From: Arion vulgaris
Taxonomy: Eukaryota; Mollusca; Gastropoda; Stylommatophora; Arionidae
DNA: 64,000 bases
Assembly: GCA_020796225.1 (NCBI GenBank)
Contig: CM036767.1
Span: 10,589,927-10,653,926, forward strand
Direction of reading: 5' to 3'
A program made the position numbers and the translations under genes. Below the pieces are notes generated by a model. The model had not been told where the DNA came from. It saw only the letters and a program-made list of their open reading frames with translations, and did no database searches. This document shows positions 52,016-62,180 of the stretch, piece by piece; within the stretch, counting starts at the first letter, position 1, and every line of letters starts with the position of its first letter.

Positions 52016-52134
52016 TTGGAGACCAAGGATTTTACAAATAGAAAAACTCACACTTTAAAGTACCGCATCTGATGTTATACTGTAGCATGGTATCAGATCT
52101 TATTAGAACCTGCTGCCTCGCAGGTGGCTGAGAG

Positions 52135-52511
52135 GACAGCCAAAGTCTGTCTGAAAAAGAGAACCCAGTAAACGCTTGGCTCAAAACCGGACACAACCGC
52201 AGAGGGATAAGCACCAGAGGTTCAAATAGCGCTGAAGATGTGACGAAACACACCCATGCTAAGGCTGCATGAAGGAGATTTCCACATGAATCAGATTTAT
52301 GGGGAAATCTGGTACATCAGTCTAAGGGGCAGTGGCGGCGCGTGGTCATTTATTTGGTGGGGCCAGACACACATTTTCGGAAAAATCATGGGTTTTGAAG
52401 AATTTTCTATTATTTGTCTATTAGGAAAGTTATTCCCTTTCGATTATTGTGGGGCCGGCCCACTTGCCCTTAATGACGAGCCGCCCCTGCTAAGGGGATG
52501 TGAAGAAGAAG
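52135..52511 (+). mobile_element. SINE-G copy split by MITE-F
   Basis: Body blocks cccagtaaacgcttggctca, gctgaagatgtgacgaaaca and ttccacatgaatcagattta. The end ctggtacatcagtctaaggg is interrupted at 52330 by MITE-F copy 7 and resumes at 52490 with a GAAGAAG tail. The head is replaced by unrelated DNA. Confidence 0.75.
52330..52489 (+). mobile_element. MITE-F copy 7, nested in SINE-G
   Basis: A 160-bp hAT-like MITE with left end cagtggcggcgcgt and right end acgagccgcccctg. The 8-bp duplication ctaagggg is at 52322-52329 and 52490-52497. Confidence 0.9.
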
Positions 52512-52884
52512 ATCTTATTAGTGGTAGAGTTAACTCACGGCAGTTCTTGTTATAACCAATATATAACATATATATAACAAATATATATATATATATATTC
52601 TGTAACATTATTGTTACAGCTAATGTTATCAGTTATTGTTTTTGTTATTCTTACCGTTATCTTCATTCCCAATTGATAAACCAATGTTCACTTCGCTGAT
52701 GTGCATATTTCTAAAAGTGTCATATATATTCCATTAATAAATACGAAACTATCCTTTATATTACCTTCTATTCTCTGGCGAGACGATATAATGGTGTCAC
52801 AATGTTTGGTTTTTTTTCTCTCCTATCTATGCTTTTCTGCGCAAAAGCTTTGTCACTCTATCGATCCATTTTCTACCTAATTGC
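52512..52884. other. AT-rich spacer, no gene seen
   Basis: Very AT-rich with a (TA)n stretch near 52560-52600; no coding motif. Confidence 0.5.
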
Positions 52885-52928
52885 CATCTTTACATTTCTG
52901 GGCATGCACATTTCAAAAGGATATTTAT

Positions 52929-53183
52929 CTTCTTCTTCTTTGCGTTCGTTCTTTACGACCAATTTTAATCACTCTTGTATATGTTTGGTCTTTGTCAAGA
53001 ACGTGTATACGTTGAACATTGCTTTGGTAGGCCCCTAAACGCATAGACTTCTACACGTTTAGGACATGTGCATCCGATTTCAGCCAAACCTCCTTAGACG
53101 CCTCTTACGACATGCATGGCAGGTAACAGTGGTTCCATTCTTTACACCCCAAATTTGGGCTCCGGCAACCACTCAGGCGGATA
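52929..53183 (-). mobile_element. SINE-B copy
   Basis: Full-length minus copy from the CTT run to ggcaaccactcaggcgg. It interrupts a LINE fragment that is repeated at 53.35 kb. Its target duplication is not clear. Confidence 0.8.
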
Positions 53184-53225
53184 GTTTAAGTAATGAGAAT
53201 GGTATATAACCAACCACCAACAAAA

Positions 53226-53350
53226 GCAACACATGGCCAACCCCCATACCAGTCCAAGACAAGCTATATGGAGATGTACATGAACTCCGGTTGATCACTA
53301 ACTACTTTAAAAGTATACAAATCGATGTCTGAAAACGTTGGAAGAAAAAG
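53226..53350 (+). pseudogene. LINE-R2 3' end fragment
   Basis: Short C-terminal piece ending acaaatcgatgtctgaaaac then gttggaagaaaaa. It matches the minus-strand copy at 49.2-49.8 kb and lies between two copies of the same 60-80-bp LINE sequence. Confidence 0.6.
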
Positions 53351-53665
53351 CCATCTTTACATTTCTGGGTATGCACATTTTAAGAGAATATTTAAAATAA
53401 TGAGAATGGAATACAACCAACCAACAACAACAGCATGCAATAAAAATGAGATCAGGTGCTACAGCCAAGGGAAGACCGAGATAAAGATGGATAGACAATG
53501 TCAAAACCACACTAAATAAGCATGTATATAACACAACAAGAGCGACATCTGACCATGAAACGGAAAAAAATAAAGCTCCTACAACTACGCTTAACGTCAA
53601 GAGTGGACAACCAATTCTATTATCCACCTGGTGAAAGAGACTAAACAATCTCAAGTAACATTGCT
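53351..53665 (+). pseudogene. RTE-like LINE C-terminal fragment, ATC tail
   Basis: The translation gives HLYISGYAHFKRIFKIMRME, then QGKTEIKMDRQCQNHTK and a frameshifted end. It closes with catcatcatcatcat. It runs tail to tail into the next LINE fragment. Confidence 0.68.
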
Positions 53666-53976
53666 CATCATCATCATCATGTAGCGTGTGCCTTCCGGAA
53701 TCTGGCTCCCATGACAGCAGTCCTGAAAAACTCTCTATTCTGTTCAAGTTGACCGGCGTCAGCAGCAGTCATTCTCAGATCGTCAATGACATCGTGCATC
53801 CATCGTCTTCTAGGTCTTCCTCTCGTTCTCCTTCCAGGCACCATTCCTCCAAAATTATTTTAACTAGGCACTTATGTCCTTTTATGTGACCGAAATATGT
53901 AATTTCCCTTGATTTTATGCTTTTTAATAGCCAACTCTCTTTAATATCAAGCTGTTGTAGAACGGAAGATTTCATC
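53666..53976 (-). pseudogene. LINE-L 3' fragment, minus strand
   Basis: The minus frame begins with SSVLQQLDIKESWLLKSIKS, then EITYFGHIKGHKCL and EEWCLEGEREEDLED. It shares its (CAT)n tail with the plus-strand LINE to its left. Degenerate copy of 24.64-25.05 kb. Confidence 0.72.
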
Positions 53977-53980
53977 TTAA

Positions 53981-54112
53981 TCCTTTAGCTGCTAAGGACG
54001 TATATATACGTTTTCCCATTCACTGCTAAAGACGCATTAACACGTCTGTTATTATCTCTCCTCGTGGGCTAAAGACGTATTAACACGTTATACATTGCTA
54101 CTGTCACTGATA
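53981..54112 (-). mobile_element. MITE-D truncated copy
   Basis: It follows TTAA (53977-53980) with tcctttagctgctaaggacg, then acgtatatatacgt-like, and several taaagacg blocks. The far end is missing. Confidence 0.7.
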
Positions 54113-54151
54113 ATATTGTTACATCATAGAATAACAAGAAAAACGATTCGA

Positions 54152-54405
54152 TTCTTCTTCTTTTTCTTCGAACGTTCCACATCGACCACCTGTCAACCAC
54201 TCTGTGTGATGTGAGTCTAAGAGCGATTATTCGTTGTGCCAGTTATGCGCCTACAAGAAGACCAGTACATCCGATTTCTGCGCTGCTTTCTATTTACTAG
54301 GATAGTATCCCTAGTGCCTACATTAGTCTCCTCTTACGACATGCATTATAGGTCGCAGTGGTGTTATTCTTTGCTTCCCTTGTGGTTCCCGACATCACAC
54401 GGGCG
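54152..54405 (-). mobile_element. SINE-C copy
   Basis: Full-length minus copy. Similar flanks cgattcgattc and cgatttgattc fit an aged duplication. Confidence 0.8.
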
Positions 54406-54483
54406 CGATTTGATTCATATTCCAAGTATTGTAACTATGCTGTATGTATGTTCTAATGCTATCACCTTATAAGTTAATGAAGA

Positions 54484-55030
54484 GTTTTCATTGATTGCTA
54501 GGACCGTCATCATTGCACTTCAATGAGTAACCATGTGTGCTCCGATCTCTCTCTCTCTCTTATACATGAAGATCTTAGCGGTAATGCACGAGCTTTGTAG
54601 CTCCGGCGAGGCTCCCCGGTGTTAACTAAGAAGAAGGTGAAAATATTTTCTATAATTTTTATTTAAATTTGTTCAATTAATTTTGTCCTGGTAGGGCTTT
54701 CTCCTCTCAATTTTGTCCTGGTAGGGCTTTCTCCTCTCAATTTTGTCCTGGTAGGGCTTTCTCCTCTCAATTGTCCTGTAGGGCTTTCTCCTCTCAATTT
54801 TGTCCTGGTAGGGCTTTCTCCTCTCAATTTTGACCTGTCATGGGTTCTTTTACATACTTAAATTGAACAAGGGACCTACGTTTTATCATCCGTCTCCGAT
54901 AGGACTAGGAACTCTATCTCACCTATACTGAGATCAGGGATCTCCGTAAAAATATCCTGATGGCTCCACGACAGAGTGAACCGAGTCCCATTGGCACGGA
55001 AGACGAGCACCTAACCTCTGCTCCACAGAG
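54484..55030 (-). mobile_element. SINE-T copy with internal 30-bp array
   Basis: Minus-strand SINE-T: tail near 54484-54500, gatcttagcggtaatgcacg body, the repeat array at 54679-54830, and head-side blocks cctacgttttatcatccgtc and tatactgagatcagg. In the 47.4-kb copy the array region is represented by a single unit. Confidence 0.75.
54679..54830. repeat. 30-bp minisatellite, 5 units, in SINE-T
   Basis: Units of aattttgtcctggtagggct plus ttctcctctc. The related 47.4-kb SINE-T copy shows one degenerate unit at the same place. Confidence 0.9.
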
Positions 55031-55194
55031 ACTCTCCAAATTTACAGTTTTCAGAGATTCATCATCAAATAACTTGTCCTTAGCAGAAATTTGCCACCCT
55101 AACAGTCCTTCTGAATTTATCTCTCTCATAAGCTAGATGTTCCGCCTCTGCAGCCATCATTTTCACCAGACTTTATTAACAGAGATTAGAGTTA

Positions 55195-55436
55195 AAAGCT
55201 AATTGCATATCTTTTACAGGACTTTGCTAATCAACCCCAACTTTTTAACGCTGTTTGTGATTTTTCTAGGCATTATTACGTTCAGTAGTTTACCATTGCT
55301 TTCTGAACGGGTGGTGCCATCGTTCTTTTGTAATAATCCACGCGAAACAATTTGCAACCAACCCGTCTGCAGCGTGATTCGAACTCAGAACGTTAATAGA
55401 CTGAGTCACTGTACCCTAAGCTATAGACGCCACCAA
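55195..55436 (-). mobile_element. SINE-N copy 2
   Basis: An uninterrupted homologue of the 21.5-kb SINE-N. It contains gctttctgaacgggtggtgc, the B-box-like gattcgaactcagaacg in complement, and an A-box-like end ctaagctatagacgcc. Confidence 0.75.
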
Positions 55437-55547
55437 TTAACATATATTAACTTGATGAAATTCTGGTATCTCCCTTTCTCCCTTTAGGTCTATTTGGAGT
55501 AACATTTATTTTGTCTTCTGTGTTTTATAAGATTATGTTACTCTGGT

Positions 55548-55858
55548 AGGCATCGGTGACTTAGTGGTAGCAAGCCCAAACACAACACAAGAGTGTATGG
55601 TTCAAACTCTGTGACCGGCAGCCTGGAGAGAACTCTGTGACCGGCAGCCTGGAGAGAACTCTGTGACCGGCAGCCTGGAGAGAACTATGTGACCGGCAGC
55701 CTGGAGAGAACTCTGTGACCGGCAGCCTGGAGAGAACTCTGTGACCGGCAGCCTGGAGAGAACTCTGTGACCGGCAGCCTGGAGAGAACTCTGTGACCGG
55801 CAGCCTGGAGAGAACTCTGTGACCGGCAGCCTGGAGGGAAATTTATTCCTGTGGATAT
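55548..55858 (+). mobile_element. tRNA-like SINE head with 26-bp array
   Basis: tRNA-like head at 55548-55619: gacttagtggtagcaag (A-box-like) and ggttcaaactctg (B-box-like). The 26-bp array at 55606-55839 starts at the end of the B-box region and reuses its aactctgtgacc sequence. Confidence 0.6.
55606..55839. repeat. 26-bp minisatellite, 9 units
   Basis: Units of aactctgtgaccggcagcct plus ggagag, nearly invariant. The high homogeneity suggests recent expansion. Confidence 0.93.
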
Positions 55859-55887
55859 TTACCAAAAGTAAAAATATACCTCACCAT

Positions 55888-56151
55888 ACTTCTTCTTCTT
55901 CTTCAATCACTCCATATCGACTACCTGTCAACCACTCTGTGTGATTTGTATGTGATCTGAGCCTAAGCACGGTTGTACGTTGTGCCAGTTATGCGTCTAC
56001 AAGTAGGCCAGCACATCCGATTTCTGCGTTGCTTTTTATTTACTAGGTTAGCATCCCTAGTGCGTACATTAGTCGCCTCTTACGACATGCATTGTAGGTC
56101 GCAGTGGTACTATTCTTTGCCACCCTTGCGGGCCCCGGCACCAGGCTAGTG
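55888..56151 (-). mobile_element. SINE-C copy, full length
   Basis: Minus copy with 9-bp duplication cctcaccat at 55879-55887 and 56152-56160. Confidence 0.88.
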
Positions 56152-56160
56152 CCTCACCAT

Positions 56161-56270
56161 TCAGAAAGCAATGGCAAATCACTGACCTTACAAGTGATGC
56201 CTAGAAAATCAGCGACACGTTTACTGTGGCTGACATTGACGTGATGTAAAGAATATGCCGTATATATATA
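56161..56270 (+). mobile_element. SINE-N fragment
   Basis: Short piece: tcagaaagcaatggcaaatc then gatgcctagaaaatcagcga, the plus-orientation 3' part of SINE-N. Confidence 0.5.
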
Positions 56271-56292
56271 TATATGGAACTGCAGTAAAACT

Positions 56293-56428
56293 ATTTGATT
56301 GGCAAAACACGTAATTACAAAGTACTGTAGTTTTACAAATTACAAAAACAATGACAAAATACAGCAACGTTTCGACCAACAAGGCCTAAAACTACAGTAC
56401 TTTGTAATTACGTGTTTTGCCAAAGAAT
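56293..56428. mobile_element. Penelope-like inverted arms, short form
   Basis: ttggcaaaacacgtaattac then aaagtactgtagtttta is followed after about 60 bp by its reverse complement. The loop contains acagcaacgtttcgaccaac, the block shared with the 44.95-kb arm. No coding frame. Confidence 0.55.
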
Positions 56429-56730
56429 ATGCCACGATTTTCATTTTCATCAGACATTCCTATGACCTATCAGATATGGTGGTACTATGCTACAGTATAA
56501 CTCCAGATGTGGTACTTTATACTGAGTGTTTTCTGTTAACTCTTACAGTTATCAGTCGTTCAAACGTGCATCCTGTTGGATAACACGCATACACTTTGGC
56601 CGAAATTCATATGTGCCTGTCCTTCATAATGTAGTGTACTCACATTCTCAGCGCAAAATACACAGATCACACAGAGTGGTTAACTTGGTTGATAAGAACG
56701 AACGCAAATAGTAACTTTTACTTACAAAAT

Positions 56731-56985
56731 CCGCCCGAGTGGTTATCGGGGCCCAAATTTTGGGGTGTAAAATATAGAACCACTGTTTCCTGTCACGCAA
56801 ATCGTAAGAGGCGACTAAAGAGGTTTGGCTGAAATCGGATGCACGTGTTCAAAACGTGTAGAGAAGTCTATGTGTTTAGGTGACTACAAACCAATACGCA
56901 ACATATACACGTTTTTGGCAAAGATCAAACATATCACAAAGAGTGGTTAAAATTGGTCGTAAGAACGAATGCAAAGAAGACAAAG
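56731..56985 (+). mobile_element. SINE-B copy
   Basis: Full-length plus copy. The 11-bp duplication acttacaaaat lies before 56730 and at 56986-56996. Confidence 0.87.
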
Positions 56986-56999
56986 ACTTACAAAATTCA

Positions 57000-57900
57000 C
57001 TGACTTGAAAGGAACCCACATAATTAAAAATAACCCATAATGCTTCCGCTGGGGTTGGTAAACCTTCCTATTCACTTGTCACATAACCCACAGGAGTATA
57101 TGCAACTCGTGGGAATACCTAGTTGTTAATGAACGCATGGAAGAAGTATGCGAGTCTGTATTGTTTGATTACGCGCGGACAAAGCCGGGCAGCAGATAAA
57201 AATTTACAAACATAATACAATATTATATACATATATATGTGTGTGTGTGCACGCGCGCTTGTATGTGTCCGTGTTATCGGGATGTTGTTGTTGCTTTCTT
57301 TGCTCTCCTATAACATATCTCACGTGTAATTGCTTCGTAAAATAATAATCAAGAAGGAAAGAAAATAAGAAATGTTATAAAGTATATATGAGTATATATA
57401 TTCTATTCGTGTCACATTTGACAAATACAAAATAAGAAGTTTTAAGAAACCCCTGGGAAAGCATTTGACAAATAAGACTTTTACGATATATTGCTATTGT
57501 TGTCGTTCTGCCGAACTTCTGTTACTTATTGTTTTCTATATCAAGTCACAATCTTTCAACTCTTGTTTCCACATTTCTTCTCTCATGTTTCCTTTGATTG
57601 TCAATGTCTTCTTGTTTCATTCGCTGTCCATCGGGGAGCTATCCTAGCCAATGCCCTTACTGGTATACCGCATACATGCCCAATCTATATGTACACGGAG
57701 TTGACAAAGGACAGCCATTCCCCTACCCTAAGACAGCAGTTACCGGACTAGACAGATAGTTGATAGATGATGGAAGACAGGTAAAGAGACTGAGAGAGAT
57801 GCACACCAAATAATGCGCACCATAGTAAGGATATAGTGACTAGAATTCGTTGAATTTGACGTAGCGTAACGACAGACACTAAGGACAGGAAAACAACAAC
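57000..57900. other. Spacer, no gene seen
   Basis: Contains a (TG)n stretch near 57240 and AT-rich DNA. A short SINE-K scrap lies near 57435-57460. No coding motif. Confidence 0.45.
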
Positions 57901-57902
57901 AA

Positions 57903-58137
57903 CATCATCATCAGGTGCCGTGCCGGCTGGTATAGACGATCATGGATCTCCACAAATCTCTGTCGTTGGTGTTTGCTATCAACTCAGATGTTGACGCTCT
58001 ACCGTGCCACGAAGTCAGGCCATCCAACATTTTCTCCCTCTGTCTTCCCCTGTCTCGTCTACCCTCAATTTTACCGGTTGTCACGGTGTGTTCTAAACCT
58101 CTCCTCCTCATCACATGCCCGAAAAGTGATGACTGCC
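57903..58137 (-). pseudogene. LINE-L 3' fragment, GATGATGATG tail
   Basis: The minus frame gives HTVTTGKIEGRRDRGRQREK, then MLDGLTSWHGRASTSELI and DRDLWRSMI. It is 5'-truncated. Confidence 0.7.
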
Positions 58138-58189
58138 TTTTTCTTATATTGACAACAAGAACATAACAACGAGAAAAAGTTGTGTGGAA

Positions 58190-58446
58190 AGTTTAAAAAA
58201 AGGGTTTAAAAGCCGAAGGATTGACTTCATTGCACCTGGTTTTACCCCATATGGCTCTGTCCCTCTCAGCAGAAATGTCACGCCACTTGCCGAGAGTATT
58301 GCACAAAGCTCGAACTCCGTAACTCCTGCAACAATCCTAGAGGTCTCTGGAAAAAACTGTACTCGTGAACAGAAGGCCGTGGTCCGGATTCGAACCCACG
58401 ACCTTCGACTCGCAAGGCAAAGGGCTTAACCACTCAGCCACGCGTA
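58190..58446 (-). mobile_element. SINE-J copy 4, clearest copy
   Basis: In minus orientation: gcgtggctgagtggttaagc (A-box-like), gtgggttcgaatccgg (B-box-like), then tgttcacgagtacag, gcaatactctcggcaagtgg, cagagccatatggggtaaaa and caatgaagtcaatccttcgg. It has the most intact SINE-J promoter in the window. Confidence 0.82.
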
Positions 58447-58580
58447 ATGGCGCAGTCTTTTAAGAAGAGACTTATGTATGAGCTGAACGACAAGAGAGAA
58501 AAGCGAAAACTCAGAAGTTGTCACAGTAAAACACTTGCCAATTGACCGTCTGTAAAGACAGAAAAAGGTCATATATATAT
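58447..58580 (+). pseudogene. LINE C-terminal scrap
   Basis: Homologue of the 17.2-kb scrap: a LMYELNDKREKRKLRSCHS-like segment, then stop, ending in an (AT)n run. Confidence 0.55.
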
Positions 58581-58712
58581 ATATATAACAATGGGAAAGA
58601 CCGATAGAAACCTCGTTAAGAGACGGACGTTTTGCTAAACAATGGTTCAATAAACATGATTTGTATATAACAAAGATGTTTGAGTTATTGCCATCAAACT
58701 CACAGTTAAACA

Positions 58713-59229
58713 CCAACATTTGTTATACCATAGGCGGCGTTAACATCATCTCCACCAACATCTGTTATACCATAGGCGGCGTTAACATCATCTCCACCAA
58801 CATTTGTTATACCATAGGCGGCGTTAACATCATCTCCACCAACATTTGTTATACCATAGGCGGCGTTAACATCATCTCCACCACCATCTGTTATACCATA
58901 GGTGGCGTTAACATCATCTCCACCAACATTTGTTATACCATAGGCGGCGTTAACATCATCTCCACCAACATCTGTTATACCATAGGTGGCGTTAACATCA
59001 TCTCCACCACCATCTGTTATACCATAGGTGGCGTTAACATCATCTCCACCAACATTTGTTATACCATAGGTGGCGTTAACATCATCTCCACCAACATGTT
59101 ATACCATAGGTGGCGTTAACATCATCTCCACCAACATTTGTTATACCATAGGCGGCGTTAACATCATCTCCACCAACATTTGTTATACCATAGGCGGCGT
59201 TAACATCATCTCCACCAACATTTGTTATA
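58713..59229. repeat. 42-bp minisatellite, left block
   Basis: About 12 units: accataggcggcgttaacat, catctccaccaacatttgtt, at. Variants: tctgtt, ggtggcg, caccacc. 42 is a multiple of three, so frames remain open on both strands. Confidence 0.95.
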
Positions 59230-61007
59230 TAGCAGACTAGCTGGTACAAGGTCCCAGAAATATAAAGAGAAAAAAATAGCATCTACCACTAAGTCCGACA
59301 CCTGACAATCGACTACATTAAATTCACACAAGACTGTCTAAACAACTTATACAAGTTTATTGGTATCTATATATATTGTATATCTAAACTGGTAAACGTA
59401 CATACATACTCTCTCAACTGATATGAGACCAAAAGTACATAAATAACTTTCCTGAAAATCAATTGTGTAATCATTAAGTGCGCTTCTCTACAATTAACAG
59501 AAAGTTCAAGGAACCCTCTGTCGGTTTTTTCCACATCTATCACAACCTATAAATCAAATACACTAGTTCAGCATCTCCACTAATTATGACAGTTCAAGAA
59601 ATGTTCAGTTGTGGTTCTCACATCTATCACAACTTATAAATCAAATAACACTAGTTCAGCTTCTCTCTATTAACGAAAAGTTCAAGAGATCCTCTGTTGT
59701 GGGTTCTCACATCCATCACAACTTATCAATCAAATAACACTTCAAAGAGTCCTCAGTTGTGGGTTCTCACATCTATCACAACTTATAAATCAAATAACAC
59801 TAGTTCAGCTTCTCTCTATTAACGAAAAGTTCAAGAGATCCTCCGTTGTGGGTTCTCACATCCATCACAACTTATAAGTTAAATAACACTTCAAAGAATC
59901 CTCAGTTGTGGGTTCTCACATCTATCACAACTTATAAATCAAATAACACTTCAAAGAATCCTCAGTTGTGGGTTCTCACAACTATCACAACTTATAAGTT
60001 AAATAACACTTCAACGAGTCCTCAGTTGTGGGTTCTCACATCCATCACAACTTATAAATCAAATAACACTTCAAAGAGTCCTCAGTTGTGGGTTCTCACA
60101 TCCATCACAACTTATAAATCAAATAACACTAGTTCAGCTTCTCTCTATTAACGAAAAGTTCAAGAGATCCTCTGTTGTGGTTCTCCATCCATCACAACTT
60201 ATAAGTTAAATAACACTTCAAAGAATCCTCAGTTGTGGGTTCTCACAACTATCACAACTTATAAGTTAAATAACACTTCAAAGAGTCCTCAGTTGTGGGT
60301 TCTCACATTCATCACAACTTATAAGTTAAATAACACTTCAAAGAGTCCTCAGTTGTGGGTTCTCACATCCATCACAACTTATAATCTAAATAACACTTCA
60401 AAGAATCCTCAGTTGTGGGTTCTCACATCCATCACAACTTATAAATCAAATAACACTTCAAAGAATCCTCAGTTGTGGGTTCTCACATTCATCACAACTT
60501 ATAATCTAAATAACACTAGTTCAGCTTCTCTCTATTTACGAAAAGTCTAACTTACACGCTCTAGTGTTCAAAACTAGTCTTCTCCGCTCAAGAGATTTTG
60601 GCTTCCTGTTCCGCTGCTCTATTCTAACTATTCTCTCTCTTACGCTCACTAAAAAATAATCTGTCCGTCCTCCACAACTTCTCTAGAGTAACTGTCCTTC
60701 TTACGCTCTCTAAGAAACATAGGTCCATCTTCCTCAACTACTCTAAAGTAACTGTCCTACTGCCCAAACCAAAAGCTCCCAACTGTCCCTTCTCTGGTTC
60801 AAGATCCTCGATTTTACGGGAGTCCTCGCCTACCTCGGACTAGAACCTATTTCATGAATTTAACACTCTACTGGCAGCAAGTTGGGACTGGTAAACACAT
60901 TTATTTACTACTAACTTGGTCAAGGACGCCAAGTACAATAAGGGGTGTTCTTTTCTCTGTTGACCCCCCGTCCATAACCTAGTTAGCATAACAGTGAAAC
61001 TGTTACA
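59230..61007. other. Block interrupting the 42-bp array
   Basis: Sequence between the two halves of the 42-bp array. gttata occurs at both borders (59224-59229 and 61008-61013), and the array register is unbroken if the block is removed. It contains a 60-bp array. A short hairpin ataacagtgaaactgttac lies at its right end. No coding frame with a recognised domain and no clear inverted termini. It may be a non-autonomous transposon. Confidence 0.5.
59479..60550. repeat. 60-bp minisatellite with long variants
   Basis: Standard unit acttcaaagagtcctcagtt, gtgggttctcacatccatca, caacttataaatcaaataac. Interspersed longer units add tagttcagcttctctctatt and aacgaaaagttcaagagatc. Two subtypes (ataagttaaa, ataaatcaaa) alternate, suggesting a higher-order pattern. 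Confidence 0.93.
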
Positions 61008-61205
61008 GTTATACCATAGGCGGCGTTAACATCATCTCCACCAACATTTGTTATAGCATAGGCGGCGTTAACATCATCTCCACCAACATTTGTTATACCA
61101 TAGGCGGCGTTAACATCATCTCCACCAACATCTGTTATACCATAGGCGGCGTTAACATCATCTCCACCAACATTTGTTATACCATAGGCGGCGTTAACAT
61201 CATCT
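61008..61205. repeat. 42-bp minisatellite, right block
   Basis: About 4.7 units identical in type to the left block. Confidence 0.95.
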
Positions 61206-61507
61206 AATCTACTCATCATCATCATCAACACTTTAATAAAAGAGAAAGGAAGAAAACAACACCCCATATTACATATATAAATAATGTGGGTTTTTTAAAT
61301 CCAATAACCTTTTCAGATCTTAGGGTAAGAAGTGTTTGTCACTTCACATTTCTAGACCCTAGTGTGCAGGAGGTAGAATGATCAATTCCTTTCCACAAGT
61401 GTGGAATGTCGAGTGTGGGATTGACCACAGCCAACTCTAGATAACTAGGCCAGCCAACTGAACGGGGATTCCCTGATCTAGATCAGAAAAGGGGTCTGGA
61501 AATAACA

Positions 61508-61765
61508 GATGTTTGATAGAACACTGCATGCATTTTCTGCTCAATTCTGTGATGGTTATTTATTGGTGAAATTTTTTTTAATAATATTGATATTCCTTTT
61601 GTTAAACTTAACTTGTTGCATAATATAACTTCGAGTTAGCATTTTGTGTTGATTTTAAAATGAATTCGTCTATATACACCAATACTAGAATGCGAGGTCA
61701 CGTGGTCTGATTTCCAAAAATTCTTACCTGAGTCCGAAGGCCCATAAGTTTATAGTTGGCTCTGG
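61508..61765 (+). repeat. Dispersed repeat family M, copy 2
   Basis: Uninterrupted homologue of 51747-52015; its left part runs through atgtttgatagaacac without the SINE-A insertion found in copy 1. Confidence 0.7.
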
Positions 61766-61910
61766 ATTGACCCACAACTCTCTTGTTCCCTAGTCCATAA
61801 ACGAACGCTTACGATAATCATCCAACTATCCATATTTATACATGTATATATATATTAAGCATAACAAGACATGCACTGTTTTTTTAATCGATATTTGGAT
61901 GTTTATAAAC

Positions 61911-62180
61911 TCTTTCTTCTTCTTTTTTTTCTTCTTCACAAGCTCCATATCGACCATTCGTTAACCACTCTGTGTGATTTGTATGTGATCTGATCCTAAG
62001 AGCGTTTGTACGTTGTACTAGTTATGCGCCTACAAGTAGGCCAGCACATCTGATTTCTGCGATGTTTTTATTTACTAGGGTAGCTTCCTTAGGTTCTACA
62101 TCAGTCGTCTCTTACGACATGCCTTGTTGGTCGCAGTGGTACTATTCTTTGCTTACCTTGCGGGCCCCCGACACCACATA
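61911..62180 (-). mobile_element. SINE-C copy
   Basis: Full-length minus copy beginning with an extended CTT-rich tail and ending with gcgggcccccgacaccacat. Confidence 0.82.

Noticed and set aside
58380..58446. Functional tRNA gene
   Set aside because: It has good A and B boxes, but it continues into a SINE-J body and several similar copies exist; it is a SINE head.
58661..59119. 152-codon frame on the plus strand
   Set aside because: It is read entirely through the 42-bp satellite; the opposite strand is equally open.
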